Part shown: positions 10,811-23,615 of the stretch, piece by piece | How the letters are laid out: each line of letters starts with the position of its first letter | Numbering within the stretch: position 1 is the stretch's first letter | DNA from: Nilaparvata lugens | Lineage: Eukaryota; Arthropoda; Insecta; Hemiptera; Delphacidae | NCBI RefSeq assembly: GCF_014356525.2 | Contig: NC_052507.1 | Span: 51,297,963-51,361,962, forward strand | Direction: 5' to 3' | DNA: 64,000 bases | Notes under the pieces: model-generated | Database searches by the model: none | Told to the model about the DNA's origin: nothing | The model's input: the letters and a program-made list of their open reading frames with translations, nothing else | Position numbers and translations under genes: made by a program

Positions 10811-13424
10811 TTTCAAACGATTAATGTAATGGAAGCAAAATGGATCATTGATCTGTTGCTTCCACATATTCTTGTTTTCAATAAATAATTACAAGAAGCT
10901 CACCAGATACTTGATACTGTGATCACCAGCCATAAACTAGCAAGATAAACCCAAGAGCAAGTTTCAACCATAGCTCAATCAGCCTGTTATTCTCTGAAAA
11001 AAGAAAAAATAACTGTTTCTAGACCTGCTAAGAGTTTATATGACAATACAGTAGGCTACCTGTATCATGCGTATTTCAATGATTCTTTTAAAAAATCCGT
11101 TTTTAAAACCTATTTTTTGGATTTGGTTTTGAGGTGTCGTTCAATCCTGAGTGAGGCAGGAGTCAGGTGTTATAACGTGAAGCTTTATATGCAACCTAAA
11201 GCATGCTATATAATGCAAAACCTATAACAAGAAAAAAAGAAAAGATTGATTATTTATTGATTGATACACTAAGTACATTATCAAAATGATAGAAGAGAAA
11301 ATAAGTCAACCTTGTGCTATTCCTCTCCCAGATAAGGTAAGGTTAGACACGTAGTCCAAAATAGGTTAAGTCTTGTAGTTGTTCACTACAAGATAATAGG
11401 TAACTTAGATCATAGGTAGCCTAACGTGTATTATTGTCAATATTCTGACCAACTTTATAGTCCTCCATCAACTCCTAAAATGCAATAGGCTACTTGTCCT
11501 ATTTCAATAAACTCTATTGAAAAAATAGAAGATGCACATAGATTACATTTTGATCTTGTTCAATGGCTATTAAATATGTTCGTATTAATTTTGTTTTCCT
11601 TTAGATTGACTAATAACTACTGTATTCCTAACTCTACCGTTCTTTCTTTAGGCTGAAAATACAGCAGATTCTAATAATCCTAATTATTGTTTTTACATGT
11701 TTTATCAATAACATTTTTCAATGGGTAGGTAGCCTATTCAATATTTAAGATTTAAGTATCTAAGTTTCCTAATCAGGTCCCGATTTGTTGTAGCCTACCT
11801 GAGTATGGACAGGCAAAAATTATAAGTGACAAGCATTTACGTTATTACTTATCCAGTGTAAGTTAATCGCCACGGTCCATAGATCGGGGAATCGTATGGT
11901 TTTATTAAAACTAAAAGTGACTGTTCTGTATAATTAGCAATACTTGTTTTGAATGTACATTTTAAATGTTAAAATCTAAAAATTATTTCAAATAGGGCCT
12001 AGGCAATATTATCTTACCTGGTACAGTGATGAATAGCCTAATCATACTATTAACCGTTTCAACTTTCTGTTTTAAACGAATTCATCAATGTTATGTCTTT
12101 GTGTTTGATTAGCCTTCTGCTAAAGAAGGTCTTATTTATAAGAATAAACCTACCAAGTAATGAATAATTTTGTATCTACTGTACTTTGTTACATCTTAAA
12201 CATGTTGACTGTTCAGTTTGTTGATAAAATATAAGCTAATATCCTTACAATTCCGCTAAACATAACCTAAAAAATGATCAGTAGAAGTTTTAAACCGTTA
12301 TGTTGGTAGTGAGGTCACGTGGGGTTGCCTTTGGTCTATTTGCGTTTTCTCTGTCGTTAAGATCGTTCGATTTTGCCATACGGGTGAGGCAAAACGTAAA
12401 CATTGAAGGCGTCATAACCTAATTCCAATGAATTAGGTTAATGAATGACAAATCAAAATTGTGATCCAATAACTAATTGTAAATTGTAGGATATGTGGAT
12501 TGTCAAATATTTAAATAGAAACATGCATGAAGTATATAATTCGTATCATGATTAACAAATTTAGAACTGCATAATTTAAGTGAAAAAAGCTTCTCTACAG
12601 GGTTCCTACAAGGAAGTATAGCTCAAAATATTATTTTACTGTGGCTATCAAATCATCTTGTGTTTGTTTCATGTTATCAATCAGAGTTGTTAATTAAAAT
12701 TGTAATCTTCAATATGATATTATACGTTTTAGATAGCTAGGCTATCTATAGAGAGATTTATACAAACTTTGAACTAGTATTCCCTTGAAGGTAAATCTTG
12801 AATGTAATCTTTTGGAGAATCTTGTTTTGTCATGTGTATGAGCATCTAATGTTTAAAATGGGCAGCAATTTAGTATTTGATTCAATTTATGGCTAATTTT
12901 CTTAAAGAAGACTGTCAATTTTGTGAGACAGTGTTAAGTGCTTTGATTAGGTCATCAAAACTTCTGGAATTATTGTAGAATTTTTCTTTTTTTGAGATTC
13001 TGAATAGATATTGGAAACCAACAAATGAATTGCCTAATGCCAAGAATCTCAAAGTTAGAGCCAATCGTTCTTGTGGAGTTATTGCTCCCCTCATGATGAT
13101 ATCATTTTTTGTTTAGATAACTAGTTAAATTAGATTCAGTATATTAACAACATAATGTTTTGACAACCTAAGAAAGATTGAATTGTCAATATTATGTCAT
13201 GTAGCAATTTATTTCCTTACTTCAACCTACAATCGTTCAACCCACCAACATCGTTTGTCAAGTTTTATTTTTGATTTTATTATATAAGTCATTGAAATAA
13301 AATGATACTGCTGCAATTTGTGATAACTATCTTCAATGATGGAATGACGCCATTGTTGTCATGTTGTGGAAAATCTACATTGACCATGTCTTCGTGTCGT
13401 CTGCAAATCAGTTAGCTTTTTGAA
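10811..13424. other. long AT-rich stretch, no gene recognised
   Basis: Searched for exons on both strands; none has convincing splice sites plus a protein-like frame. A slightly GC-richer patch at 12300-12420 shows no usable frame. The stretch lies inside the large inverted repeat. Confidence 0.35.
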
Positions 13425-13540
13425 TGCTGAGGCATACGTGGATCGCGTCCACAAGGACGTACAGTGAATGTTGAGGCATATGTACATACGATTGTTCGCG
13501 CAAAATCTGTACGGACGTGTGTACAAGGCTTTAGTATTAA
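13425..13540. repeat. MITE remnant related to 2704-2875
   Basis: GC-rich island with GTACGGACGTGTGTACAAGG, whose reverse complement resembles the start of the 2704 patch, and repeated TGAGGCATA(C/T)GT motifs. Neither end is sharply defined. Confidence 0.45.
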
Positions 13541-13942
13541 CTTTTCACAAGCAAGGGAATAACTTTGGGCCAGATTTCAGAGAAGCGTATCATTTATTAA
13601 TTTTTATTTATTTAACAAGGACAAATATAAACTATCATGAAATGATTGGGAATGAAAAAACAGGCTCATAGTCCTTATTATTCCAATCCCGAATTTTGCT
13701 CGTACACAGTCCAAAGGAGGGCTGTGTTTAATTGAAACTATAAAACACAGTCTTATGTTTATTTTGATAGGGTATACTATTGTTTTTTGGATTATATGAT
13801 TTATTTTTATTATTAAAGGAAAGATTTATTACGGTATTATTGTTTGAAGAAATATCTCAATTTAATAATATAGGCTTACTTACAGCATGTTATGAATGTA
13901 GAATTATGTAGGTGTGCATTGGTGTAATTTGTGCATTAGTGG

Positions 13943-15780
13943 TATACTGATGATCTGGCCAGACTTAAGGGACTCATGCTCGCCCTCAAGAACCGATGTG
14001 AGGATGGTGATGCTGACAGCTCTACTAGATATAGAAACTTTAAACAATTCTACAAGAGGAGGATCGAGTTGGCTAAGAGGTTGGCAACTGAGCGACAGAT
14101 TGAGGATGCACCTAACCAATGCAAAGCTGCCTGGGATGTGATAAATACAAACAGATCCATGCCACGGAAAAATATCGACTTTGCAAGCCCGGATGATTTT
14201 AATGGCTTCTTTGTGGGTTCGGTTCAGGATATAGTGGATTCCCTGCCTGATACTGCCATTGATCCAATTGATCTGTTGGAAGGAAGAATCCAGCCGGGAC
14301 AGGAGCATCTCTCCTTCTTTCGCCCCACCACACCAGCTGCCTTGAGGAGCATCATACGCTCTTTCAAACCCTCAAGAAGTCCAGATGTGTTTGGCATGTC
14401 TGTGAGCATGCTTCGAGAGGTTGTTGATGCCATTGCAGTTCCTCTCTCTGCATCTGTCAATGAGTGCTTGAGGTCTGGAAATTTTCCTGATTACTTGAAA
14501 ACATCAAGAACTGTCCCAGTCTTCAAGAGGGGTGATCGTGAGAACCTTCGTAGCTTCAGGCCAATCTCCATAACTCCTGTCTTTGGCAAGGTGATTGAGG
14601 CAGTGATAAAGCCTCAGCTGGAGGCTTTTTTTGAGGAGAATGGCCTGTTCTCCAACATGCAGTTTGGATTCTGAGTTGGGAGATCAACAGTGGGTGCAGT
14701 CGACCATGTGGCTGAGTGGATTGATGCTGCCTTCGAGGATGGTGAGTCTCTTGCTCTTGCTCTTTGTGATCTGAGCCGAGCCTTTGACTGCGTGGACCAT
14801 GGCATTCTTCTTAGAAAGCTGAGCTTTTATGGTCTTAGAGACTCTGCCCTTTCCATCTTGGGCTCTTACCTTTCTGGAAGGACTCAGCTTGTCTCCCTCA
14901 GTGGTGCAGACTCCCGGACACTTCCGGTAACTTTTGGTGTTTCTCAGGGATCAGTGCTGGGGCCTACATTGTTCCTTGTCATGATAAATGACCTCGACGA
15001 CCATGGTTCCTCTCTGATTTTCACGGATGATGCATCTCTACTGTCATCGGGTGCTGAGCTTGAGCGGGTTTTGGAGGCATCTGCAGAGCATCTTCGATCT
15101 GCCACTTCATGGTTCCTGGCTAATCGATTCCAGCTGAATGAGGACAAGACCCAAATGATCATCTGCAGCTTATCACGTGAGCTGCGTGACCCTCAGAATC
15201 CAGTGAAGCTGCTGGGTTTTGTCTTGGACAGCAAACTCAGCTGGAACAGTCATATACAGCAAGTAACCAGTCGACTCTCCCGCATTTGCTTTCTGCTGCT
15301 CAAGATGAGGGGCCTGGTGACTGAGAAGTACCTGATAATGATGTATCATGCGCTCTTCCATTGCCACATTACCTATGGCTTGCTTCTGTGGGGTCATTCA
15401 GTGGGGGCTGCTGATGTGCTGAGACTGCAAAAGAGGGCTATAAGAATTATAACAGGCAGCGATCATCTTGCCCACTGCAAGCCCATCTTTGCTCGCCTTG
15501 GTGTACTGACTGTCTTCAGCCATTTCATCCTCCTGTGCTTGGTGTATGTCAAGAAGATACAGCATCCTCTACCTGCCCGTAGTAACATCCACCGCCACAA
15601 CACCAGGCGCAGTGAGCTGTTGGATTCCCCAGGAGATGCCTCCACCAATCACAGGCCAGTTACAGGATTTCAGCCCTGAAATTCTACAACAAGCTGCCTA
15701 ATAGTGTGAAGCAATTGGATGAGGCCGCCTTCAGGAGAACCGTCTGGAAGCTACTGTGTGCAAAGGCATATACAGTGTGA
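13943..15780 (+). pseudogene. LINE reverse transcriptase, nearly intact
   Basis: One frame runs from about 13943 to 15679, interrupted only by a TGA at 14672-14674, inside the conserved motif usually written GFR-x-GRST. A 1-nt frameshift near 15660-15676 then moves the conserved C-terminal tail (FYNKLPNSVKQL..) into another frame ending at 15780. Recognisable blocks in order: PVFKRGDRENLRSFRPISI (motif 1), QFGF/VGRSTVGAVDHV (motif 2), LALCDLSRAFDCVDHGILL (motif A, catalytic Asp), GVSQGSVLGPTLFLVMIND (motif B), LIFTDDASLL (motif C with FTDD in place of the usual FADD/YADD), then KLLGFVLDSKLSW and LLWGHSVGAADVLRLQKRA. This order matches jockey/CR1-like non-LTR elements. The endonuclease and ORF1 are missing, so it is 5'-truncated, as is usual. 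Only two disabling changes suggest a fairly young insertion. Confidence 0.9.
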
Positions 15781-15930
15781 ACGAATTTATGGGTGATAAT
15801 TTGAATTTTTATTGAGAGTGTGAGCACTGGATCACTGCCATCTGAACTGTTGGTTTTTTTTCATGTGTTTGTACGTGTTTTGATTTTTTGACACCATCGA
15901 TCCCACAATTGTGGGTAATGGATGAAGCTG

Positions 15931-15950
15931 AAGAGAGAGAGAGAGAGAGA
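15931..15950 (+). repeat. (GA)n tract near the LINE 3' end
   Basis: A pure (GA) run follows the LINE coding tail by about 150 nt. The preceding ATCCCACAATTGTGGG is a small palindrome. It may be the LINE's 3' terminal simple repeat, although no target duplication was identified. Confidence 0.5.
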
Positions 15951-16403
15951 TATTTCAAATCATGTAAGAGTGGGAGTTTCAGAAATGAAGCAAATAACAA
16001 AGAAATATTTTATTAGATTATATGACTATGATAAGCAAACAATAAAATATGCTACATAATTACCAGAGTAAAATGAACAATTTGAAATTAAAAGGTTTCA
16101 AAAATTAACTACAATTCAGCTGATAAAAATCTCATATTTTTTACAATAAAAGTAGGTAAATGAAATGAATTATGTGGACTCATGATGATTCAATAACACA
16201 GGATTATTGGATATGTAATGATAGCAATATACTAGGCATTCTGATAACATTTCAAATCATGTAAGTGTAGGAGTTTCAGAAATGATGCAAAGAAATCTAT
16301 GAAGAAAATTCTATATTAATTGTATTATAATTATGACCATATGATAAGCAAACAGTAAGAGGGAGTCATGATTCCAAGCTCGATAAAACTATTTTTACAG
16401 CTT

Positions 16404-16915
16404 TCAATACTCCTTAGACCAACAATACAGCGAATTGTTTTTTTGCCAAATAAATGCCTTCTTCATATCACTTGAGTTACCCCAAAGACGGAGCCCATAA
16501 TTGAGATGGGAATGAAAAAAACTATAGTAAGTCAGAATAAGTACCTCCCTACTGACACATTTTAGTTTTCTTAGTAGGTACATAACTCTGGACAGTTTCT
16601 TACACAGATGCTCTATGTGGCTACTCCAACTTAATTTACTGTCTAGGACTATACCCAGCAGTTTAATCGGCTTCAGGTACTCCTGGTGCTCCCTGCTTAA
16701 ATTATTTCTAAGCGAGAATAGAATATTTTCTGTTTTACTCTCATTGAGAGTCAAACAATTAGCAGCATACCACTCCCTGCAGCGTTCAACCGAGGAGTCA
16801 AAATTAGAATTAAGTATAATATGGTAGTGTCATCAGCATAGAGCACAGATAAACATGGAACATTAACACTAAAATCATTTACAAAAGCTAAGAATATAAG
16901 GGCTATTCAGGGCTA
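16404..16915 (-). pseudogene. LINE reverse transcriptase fragment
   Basis: Minus strand. The catalytic YADDTTI motif lies near 16828, then a frameshift, then a 116-codon frame with TLNESKTENILFSL, KLLGIVLDSKLSWSSHI and HSHLNYGLRLWGNS. These are the palm-to-thumb blocks after motif C. It is a different, more diverged family member than 13943-15780. It is truncated just after the LWGNS block and upstream of motif B. Confidence 0.8.
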
Positions 16916-17170
16916 GGTATTTTTATTTATAAAATCGAAAAAATAGATTTTTCTATCTTGCATTTCTATTGTAGGTTTGGCAATGGGATACCACTTTCAG
17001 GATATTTTGCAAATTTATACATTAATGAACACGAAAGATCTAAAATAATTGATAATATTAACCCACTAAAACAAAATGTTATTATTAGTACAGATTTTAT
17101 GTAAACGATCTAATAATGTCTTTATGAAGATTATGTGAAACATTGAAACTAGAAGTTGTAGTTTGCGTTT

Positions 17171-19149
17171 TTAATCTATTATTTTTTATTTTTCATAGAA
17201 AGGGTAACTTACTATAATTTCATTTTATGAAATGAGCTTCTATATTTGGTTTTGAATAAACAAGATATACTTACTAAATGTAATCATTGATAAGGTGAGT
17301 TTCATTTCTAAATGAATATAAATTAAGTTTATTGATGTTGTTATAGAGAGCATTTGCAATAACATTTAGTTATTCAATAACTGAGCTGTTTTATTTACAG
17401 TTACCCATAATCTATATAAATAAAAATCGAACCTCAATTTTGACATTCAATAACTTTTATTATAGAATTTTACAATAACTCTTTGTAGGTATAGAATTTA
17501 CTGATGATTTAAATAAAAACTCTAATCTATAATAATAATTGAGTTTCACAAACCCCATTACTTTTATTGACAAAGATATGAAGAGTCTATCACAATGAAC
17601 CTTGCATATTGACTAGCCTTCGTAGGTACTGCTGTACTTGATTGTTTATAATGTCGTTTTCACAAAACATTTTGCATTGCGCACTTGGAGTAGATAAGGC
17701 TTTATGTAAACTTTAAAGAAGAAATCTTTTTAAAACTCATGTTAGTGACGACCGTTTCGTTGTGTGCTGCATCATCAAACTAAATTATGTTCAAACAGTA
17801 GACTCTCAAAATTTGAGGGTTATTGTGGTGGGGGAATTAAACTCAGCTATATCAATGAGTTTTAAAAATACGGTATTTATACTTTAAAGTTTACATTTGT
17901 GATATATTCAACGAGTGAAAAAATAATGGATATTCAATAAAGAAAAACAAAAATAATTGATTGAAATAGAAACAAATGAATACGGTACGCATTAAATACG
18001 AAACATCATACAATAATCAAGAATTATTTGAATCATACAAGGATTCAAATAAAAATCTGAAGAAATTATTGGTATTAACCAGTCCCATGAACACTAAACA
18101 GCGTTCAAAGAAAATTTCAATTTTTTTTACTCCATTATTTCAATTTAATCAAGCGTGTTTCAAAAAAACACTGAGAATATTATTGCGTGGTCACAAAATA
18201 TGTGGCAAACCTAACACTATTCATACAGTAGCATTTTATAGAAATTTTCATAAAAATCTCTGATGGTGTTAAAAAAAGGCATGTGAATGATCATTGCCAA
18301 TATAGCCTAAGCCTACAGTATAGGTAATAACACCAAGTCCATAAAATTTATGTTAAGTTAGTTTGGTTTGCTTCAGGCAGGATTTATAATATTATGCTGA
18401 TGCAGTATTTTGTAGATAGAAACACTATTTTGATGACTATATTGTCATGAACTTTAATATTATTACAGAAATTAAAAAGATTGAATCATTGTTCTTACAT
18501 TTTCTTGTTTTCAAAGTTATTTTTAAGAAATATCAACACAGTAGGCTATAGATATGATATTTTATTTGAATATTAAGGTACCCATAACACTAAGTATCGA
18601 TAAAAAATGTGCTATAAGACAAGAATAGAGCGTATTCAACAATCAAAACTCAAGCATTATTTGCATGTGAAATATATAATTAATTTTAATGTGAAATACT
18701 AAAACAATCTTATTCGAAGTGAAGTTCATAATTGGCGGTTAGCGTGTGCAGTGCATGTCATGGTTGGAAACCTTATAAATAGCTAAGGTATTTAACACCA
18801 GTTCTGGTGTTTTTTTTTTCAAATCATAACGAAATAAGAGTTAATTTATTTATTCAAGTGAGTAAATCATTGCTTTATAGTTATTGGTTTTAGTATGAAC
18901 GATGTCATCGTTGCATTTACTTGATATTGGGTAGGATATGTGGTTGCAATAAAAATACGTAAAAGATAGACATTTCAACTCTAAATATTATAAAAATATT
19001 ATTAAAAAGATTTTATCAAGAATAATAGAATTAAAATCGAATAATTTATTTTCATAATCTGAAAATACATGAAAATAGCTAATCCGTTGGGTTGGTCAAG
19101 CTGGTTATCAATGGTCTATTTGGTTTTTCTCTGTATTGAGGTAAAGTCG
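17171..19149 (-). repeat. right arm of the 2 kb inverted repeat
   Basis: Reverse complement of 2876-4851. The 95-codon open frame at 17976-18263 inside this arm is not preserved in the other arm and has no recognisable family, so it is probably fortuitous. The right boundary (GAGGTAAAGTCG) is followed by unrelated sequence, unlike the GC-rich MITE remnant that borders the left arm. Confidence 0.85.
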
Positions 19150-19239
19150 ACAGCAGCTTCTCTTTGTCTCAGAAACAGAGTAACGGCCAGCAACAGTCAC
19201 AGTTATAACATAGTTATTCAAAAGTATTCTTTGAGTATC

Positions 19240-19266
19240 TATAGTGAGGTCCACGTTATAATGTTG
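19240..19266 (+). mobile_element. solitary end of the CTATAGTGAGG MITE family
   Basis: CTATAGTGAGGTCCACGTTA matches the terminal inverted repeats of the elements at 45490-47668 and 60057-60275 and the single end at 47727. No partner end was found to the right before the Harbinger fragment, so the element is truncated. Confidence 0.65.
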
Positions 19267-19423
19267 TAGTTTAGCCAAAACTTTATCATAACATCCAGTG
19301 AGCATAAATTGAACTCTTCATGGCATCTAACAGTTAGGTACTGTACCGTTACTTAATTGGGATTAACTCTACACTTGTTATAAATAAAACCTAACTTAAA
19401 TGCATGTGTGGAGTATTTAAAGC

Positions 19424-19519
19424 CGCGTTTACACCGAAGTTTCAAACAAAAAGTTGCAAACTTTTATTGCAAACAGCAGTTGCAAACAGTAGTTTCAAAT
19501 AAAAGTTTGCAACTTTTAT
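19424..19519. mobile_element. end and hairpin of a Harbinger-like element
   Basis: GCCGCGTTTACACCGAAG is followed by inverted GTTGCAAACTTTTATT / AATAAAAGTTTGCAAC arms. A similar GTTGCAAAC..GTTTGCAAC motif occurs at 20480-20503, on the far side of the transposase exon. The two probably mark the ends of the element that carried the transposase at 19612. The CGTTTACACC motif is shared with the MITE at 27279. Confidence 0.5.
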
Positions 19520-19611
19520 TTCATAGTTTTATTTCCATGTTTCATGAAAATGTTTTCAACCTTGATTATGACTCGCCTATGTTCTGGTTCCTGGGATCAG
19601 TCCTTCCGAGG

Positions 19612-20061
19612 ATGTCAAGTGTCGAGGATGTCATTTTAGCCGCGGCGGCGTGTGTCGTGTTGTCAAAGCAACGTAGGCCGAGACGATACTGGGTGAGGCC
19701 GTCTCTGAATTCCAGAGCTACGTACAGTGGAAACGACCTGTTGGACGATTTAAATAGAGATGATGTCGACCCTCTATCAGGTGAACTGAGAACGGACGGA
19801 AGTTTTAAAAACTTTGTAAGAATGACCAGTGAGGATTTTGAATATATAACTTTAATGATTGGTCACAAAATTTCGAAAATGGATACGAATTACCGAAAGG
19901 CTATTTCTGTAACGGAAAAACTAGCCGTAACCTTGCGTTTTTTAGCTACCGGAGATTCATACACAAGCTTGAGTTACCTGTTCAAGATATCAAAATCAAC
20001 CATATCTTTGTTTGTACCTGAGGTGTGCGAGGCTTTAATAGATCTGAAGGATAACATAAAG
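19612..20061 (+). pseudogene. Harbinger transposase, N-terminal exon only
   Basis: Exon 1 encodes 150 codons from ATG 19612 to a donor (AAG/GTAATA) at 20061/20062. It includes RRPRRYWVRPSL, the DLLDDL acidic segment, FKNFVRMTSEDFEYI and [20 protein letters not shown], then FVPEVCEALI. These are the helical N-terminal region before the DDE nuclease of PIF/Harbinger transposases (HARBI1-like). No stop interrupts this exon. The nuclease exon is absent downstream; instead a second short echo of the VPEVCAALI segment appears near 20268-20300. I start at 19612 rather than the upstream in-frame ATG at 19408, because 19424-19519 is terminal repeat sequence. The remnant is nonautonomous. Confidence 0.85.
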
Positions 20062-20503
20062 GTAATACGTTATAAGTAGACTATACATAGCCTATATTTG
20101 TTATTTTGACAGCCATTTTTAAATAATATAATATAAAATATTGTTGTTAACACTCAGAACCTGTTTAAGAACCCCCCGCTCTCGCCCCTAAAAGGTCCTA
20201 GGGTATTTTATGGCAAATATATTTTTATAATTTTAAGCAATAAATCTACTACTGGTATTTCGCTTTATTTGTACCAGAAGTGTGTGCTGCTCTGATACTA
20301 GACGCTAATGCTTGTATTATAAAGTATTATAACCCTGTCCAGACAGGGTTACTGACACTTGAGTCGAGACAGGGTGGTTCGAGTGATCACGTGAGTGAAA
20401 GTGGAGGTGGCAGCGTAGGGGATGGCGGGGAAATGTTTCTGTTTCGTGTTTCAACGGCACATAGTGACCGAAACTAGTGTTGCAAACAAAAGTTTGCAAC
20501 TCC

Positions 20504-21046
20504 CTTTGATCTTTTCCTCAAAAGATTTTTTATCTAGCACACTGTTTATTTATTATAAAACTTCATAGTTTGACTGTATGGATAATTAACTATATTGAGT
20601 GGCAATTATGGCAGAAATTTAAATAATTTAATTATAATGAATAAGCCTATGGTAATGATGAAATTAATTATTTAGCGACATGCTATGGTATTATTTTTGG
20701 TGTGTAGAGGGTCATCCATTAACATATCATAGAAAAACTGTGGTATCTACATAATAATTTATGTGTACCGTACCTTACATGTTCACTGAATTTACGATAT
20801 ACCAATATGCTATTCAAGTTCAAATAACTATTGTAGCTGAAAGTAAATAAAATACTCATATCACAACCAAACCTGTATCCTCTATTTTAATGAATATGAT
20901 AGAGACATTAATTAAAATTGAAGTTACCCAGACCATGACCAATATAAGTGTATAGAAATCAGCACATCAACCTACACTCCTAGACTAATAAATTTACCAA
21001 TGTATTTATTATTTCCAAGTCTAATTATTTTAATTTTCTATTCCAG
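20504..21046. other. likely intron upstream of the securin-like exons
   Basis: AT-rich, ends in a pyrimidine-rich acceptor (TTTTCTATTCCAG). No upstream exon of the gene could be located with confidence. The preceding exon must end in phase 1. Confidence 0.4.
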
Positions 21047-21346
21047 CTTTAATTAGCAGTGCGAAGACAAAGAAGAAGAACATTTTGTGTGATGTCGCCA
21101 ACACTGTCAATAGTCAACGAAATCAAGTGTCTTCAGCTAAAAAATCCAACATCACTCAGTTGAAAGCCAACGTAAATAGAACGCCAAATAATACTAAGAA
21201 ACTGCCAATGAAAAGTAGCGAATTTTCAAAGAATTTCCTTCGAGATAAAATTGAAAACTCGGCCCCTCCTAGGGTGCATCTTCATGAGTCAAACAACTTA
21301 TTGGATCACTTTGATGGGGAGTGCAAACACTGCGAAAAGTACAATG
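21047..21346 (+). CDS. securin-like protein, exon with destruction-box-like motif
   Basis: 300-nt exon bounded by an acceptor (TATTCCAG) and a donor (AATG/GTAATT), phase 1 on both sides. It encodes about 99 residues rich in Lys, Asn and Ser. Near the start KKKNILCDVANT fits the spacing of a destruction box (R-x-x-L-x-x-x-x-N, with Lys for Arg). The middle is basic and disordered-looking; the end has DHFDGECKHCEKYN. Securins (PTTG1, Drosophila pimples) have a short destruction box in a basic N-terminal half and an acidic C-terminal half that holds separase. They are poorly conserved, so motif order is the only usable evidence. The real start codon lies in an upstream exon not found here. An alternative is another mitotic APC/C substrate. 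Confidence 0.6.
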
Positions 21347-22289
21347 GTAATTACAGCGTAATATTTGTTTTATTTTATCTTCATATTTATACTTGATGAA
21401 TATAAATTCCTTTTCAGTAAAAGTAGTAAAAACTCCCAGAATCTGACCGGAAAATGTGGTGCCACGTGTTTGATTGCCAAGTTGGGTGAATATTTTTGTT
21501 TAGTGGCAGTCCAACACCTATTTCTTTCAACAAATATTTGCACATAAAAAGTGATGATTGGGGACATTGATATTTTTCTTTCAATTTTGATGAATCAACT
21601 AGAAATAGGATGCATGGGTTATCTCATTATTTGTTTAGTTAATATATTTTGGAGAAGTTGAGCTACGAGTATTTCATTCCTGCAGTAGGCCTATCGTAGA
21701 AGAAAATCGCTCATCCTTATTCTATTGCTCCATGCTTAGGGTTCGCATATAGTGAAGAGGTCCAAGTGGGATAGAGGTACCTCCTGTAACACAAATAATT
21801 TTCGTGTTATGGGACGCCTGGCCAGAGTTGGTGGTAGAGGTACATCTCTTCCATAATACGGAATGGTTTATTATTTGTGTTACAGTGGTACTTTCCCACT
21901 TGGACCTCTTCACCATGCGCCTACCCTCACAATCTGTGATTGTCAAATTGACTATTTTATCGATTAAATCTTATCATACAATATTCGCTACCAGTATTAT
22001 TATTTAAAATTCACACTAGACACAGACATTTTGTGGAATTTATCGATATTGAGGAGCAATTAAGAACGATGTTTTCAGTTCCCCATGAAATTACATGTTT
22101 AAGAACTGACAACATCGTTTTTCATTTCAGATTCAAGTATTTTTATGTTACAGTTTCCTGGAGAGAATAATGCTCATCGAGCCCTGGGCTTGTACATTGG
22201 TAATGGTACAGTAACTATATTACCCTCAATATCGGCATTGCCTGTCACGCATTTAATTGGATAGCTCGATCACATGGTTCAAATCCACA

Positions 22290-23615
22290 ATCTTATTGCA
22301 TTGGAAATTTGAACAATCACTTCTTTTACCGATTGGAAACATATTTTGAACTTCCGATGAGTTTGGTATAACATTTTTGAAGGGAAATTGATTATACTTT
22401 GATATAGACCAATAATGTTAGTTTAAATAACACTAATAACGCTTAAAACATCAATTTTTCTTCCCTCGTGCTCCTCGGGGATCACTTCCAGAGTTTTCGC
22501 GGACCACTTTTTGGGAACCACTGATCTAGATGAATATGCAGAAATATATTTTTCAAATTTATTGTATTTGGTCATCCAATTTATTGGTTTGACCTTATAA
22601 TAATCTAATTTCAAAATATTTTTGCGGCTCAATTGGATATAACATTTTAAGAAACTAATATATGAGTCACGGTTAAATATTTTAATTTTCTTCCCCCGCC
22701 GCCGCCATGAAGATTCCAATTACAGTATATGTATTTTATAATGCAGCTTATAGTGGATTATAAGTAAAATCGCTCACTTTCACTTATTAAAGAATATTTC
22801 CATGATTACTTCGTGATTAATCTCTTTCAAGTTTTTTCTATATATTCCCATTTAGTTCGGGATCTTTCAATAGTAAATGGTAGATAATAGCGAGTAAAAA
22901 TGAAAGGTACCTAGGTAACGTAACCTGAAAGCTGAATCTCTAAAAAATTAGTAATATAAACTTTTGAAATATGTCATGATATTGTAATATATTGTTTCTT
23001 TAACAAAAAATGATCAAGTTCCCAATTATTTTTGTAGAAATTTTAATAAACATGCAAGCAATTGAAAAAGAAAACTTTTATTTTTAGAGAATTTATATTC
23101 AGTGATATTTCGATACCACTGCTAGTGCTGGTATTGCAAGTCGAAACTCACATTTCAACAGCTATTGAACAATTGAACATGTTATGGGTAGGATTCTCAG
23201 GACTGAAGAGAATCATCATAGAAGTAAAGACGTCTTTAATCAGCACTTAATAATCACGGTTTAATATTTCATAAAATGTTATATTCAATTGAGCCACAAA
23301 ATATTTTGAAAATAGATTATTAGAAGCTCAAATCAATAAATTGGATGAGCAAATACAATAAAATTTAAATTTATCTTTCTGCATATTTATCTAGATAAGT
23401 GGTCCGCGAAAGCTCTGGAAGTGATCCCGAGTAGCACGAGGGAAGAAAAATTGATGATTTAAGTGTTATTTAAACTAACTTTATTGGTCTATATCAAAGT
23501 ATGATCAATTTCCCTTCAAAAATGTTGTATGTATCAAACTCATCTGAAGTTCAAAATATGTTTCCAATCGGTAAAAGAACTGATGAGTTCCAAATTTCCA
23601 TTGCAATAAGATAGG
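22290..23615. repeat. intronic inverted-repeat element with hAT-like end
   Basis: The arms 22290-22700 and 23235-23615 are inverted copies enclosing about 530 bp (shared GGAAATTGAT.ATACTTTGATATAGACC and TGGTCCGCGAAA.CTCTGGAAGTGATCCC). Read on the minus strand, the left arm includes CAGTGGTTCCCAAAAAGTGG, resembling hAT element termini; the right arm lacks those bases. It lies in the intron between the 21047 and 24201 exons, antisense-capable as a hairpin RNA. Confidence 0.7.

Noticed and set aside
17976..18263. 95-codon frame in the right inverted-repeat arm as a gene
   Set aside because: The other arm does not keep the frame open and no family is recognisable.
2876..19149. Polinton/Maverick transposon suggested by long terminal inverted repeats and total length near 16 kb
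   Set aside because: No protein-primed polymerase, retroviral-type integrase, packaging ATPase or capsid frame lies between the arms; the content is LINE and MITE debris.
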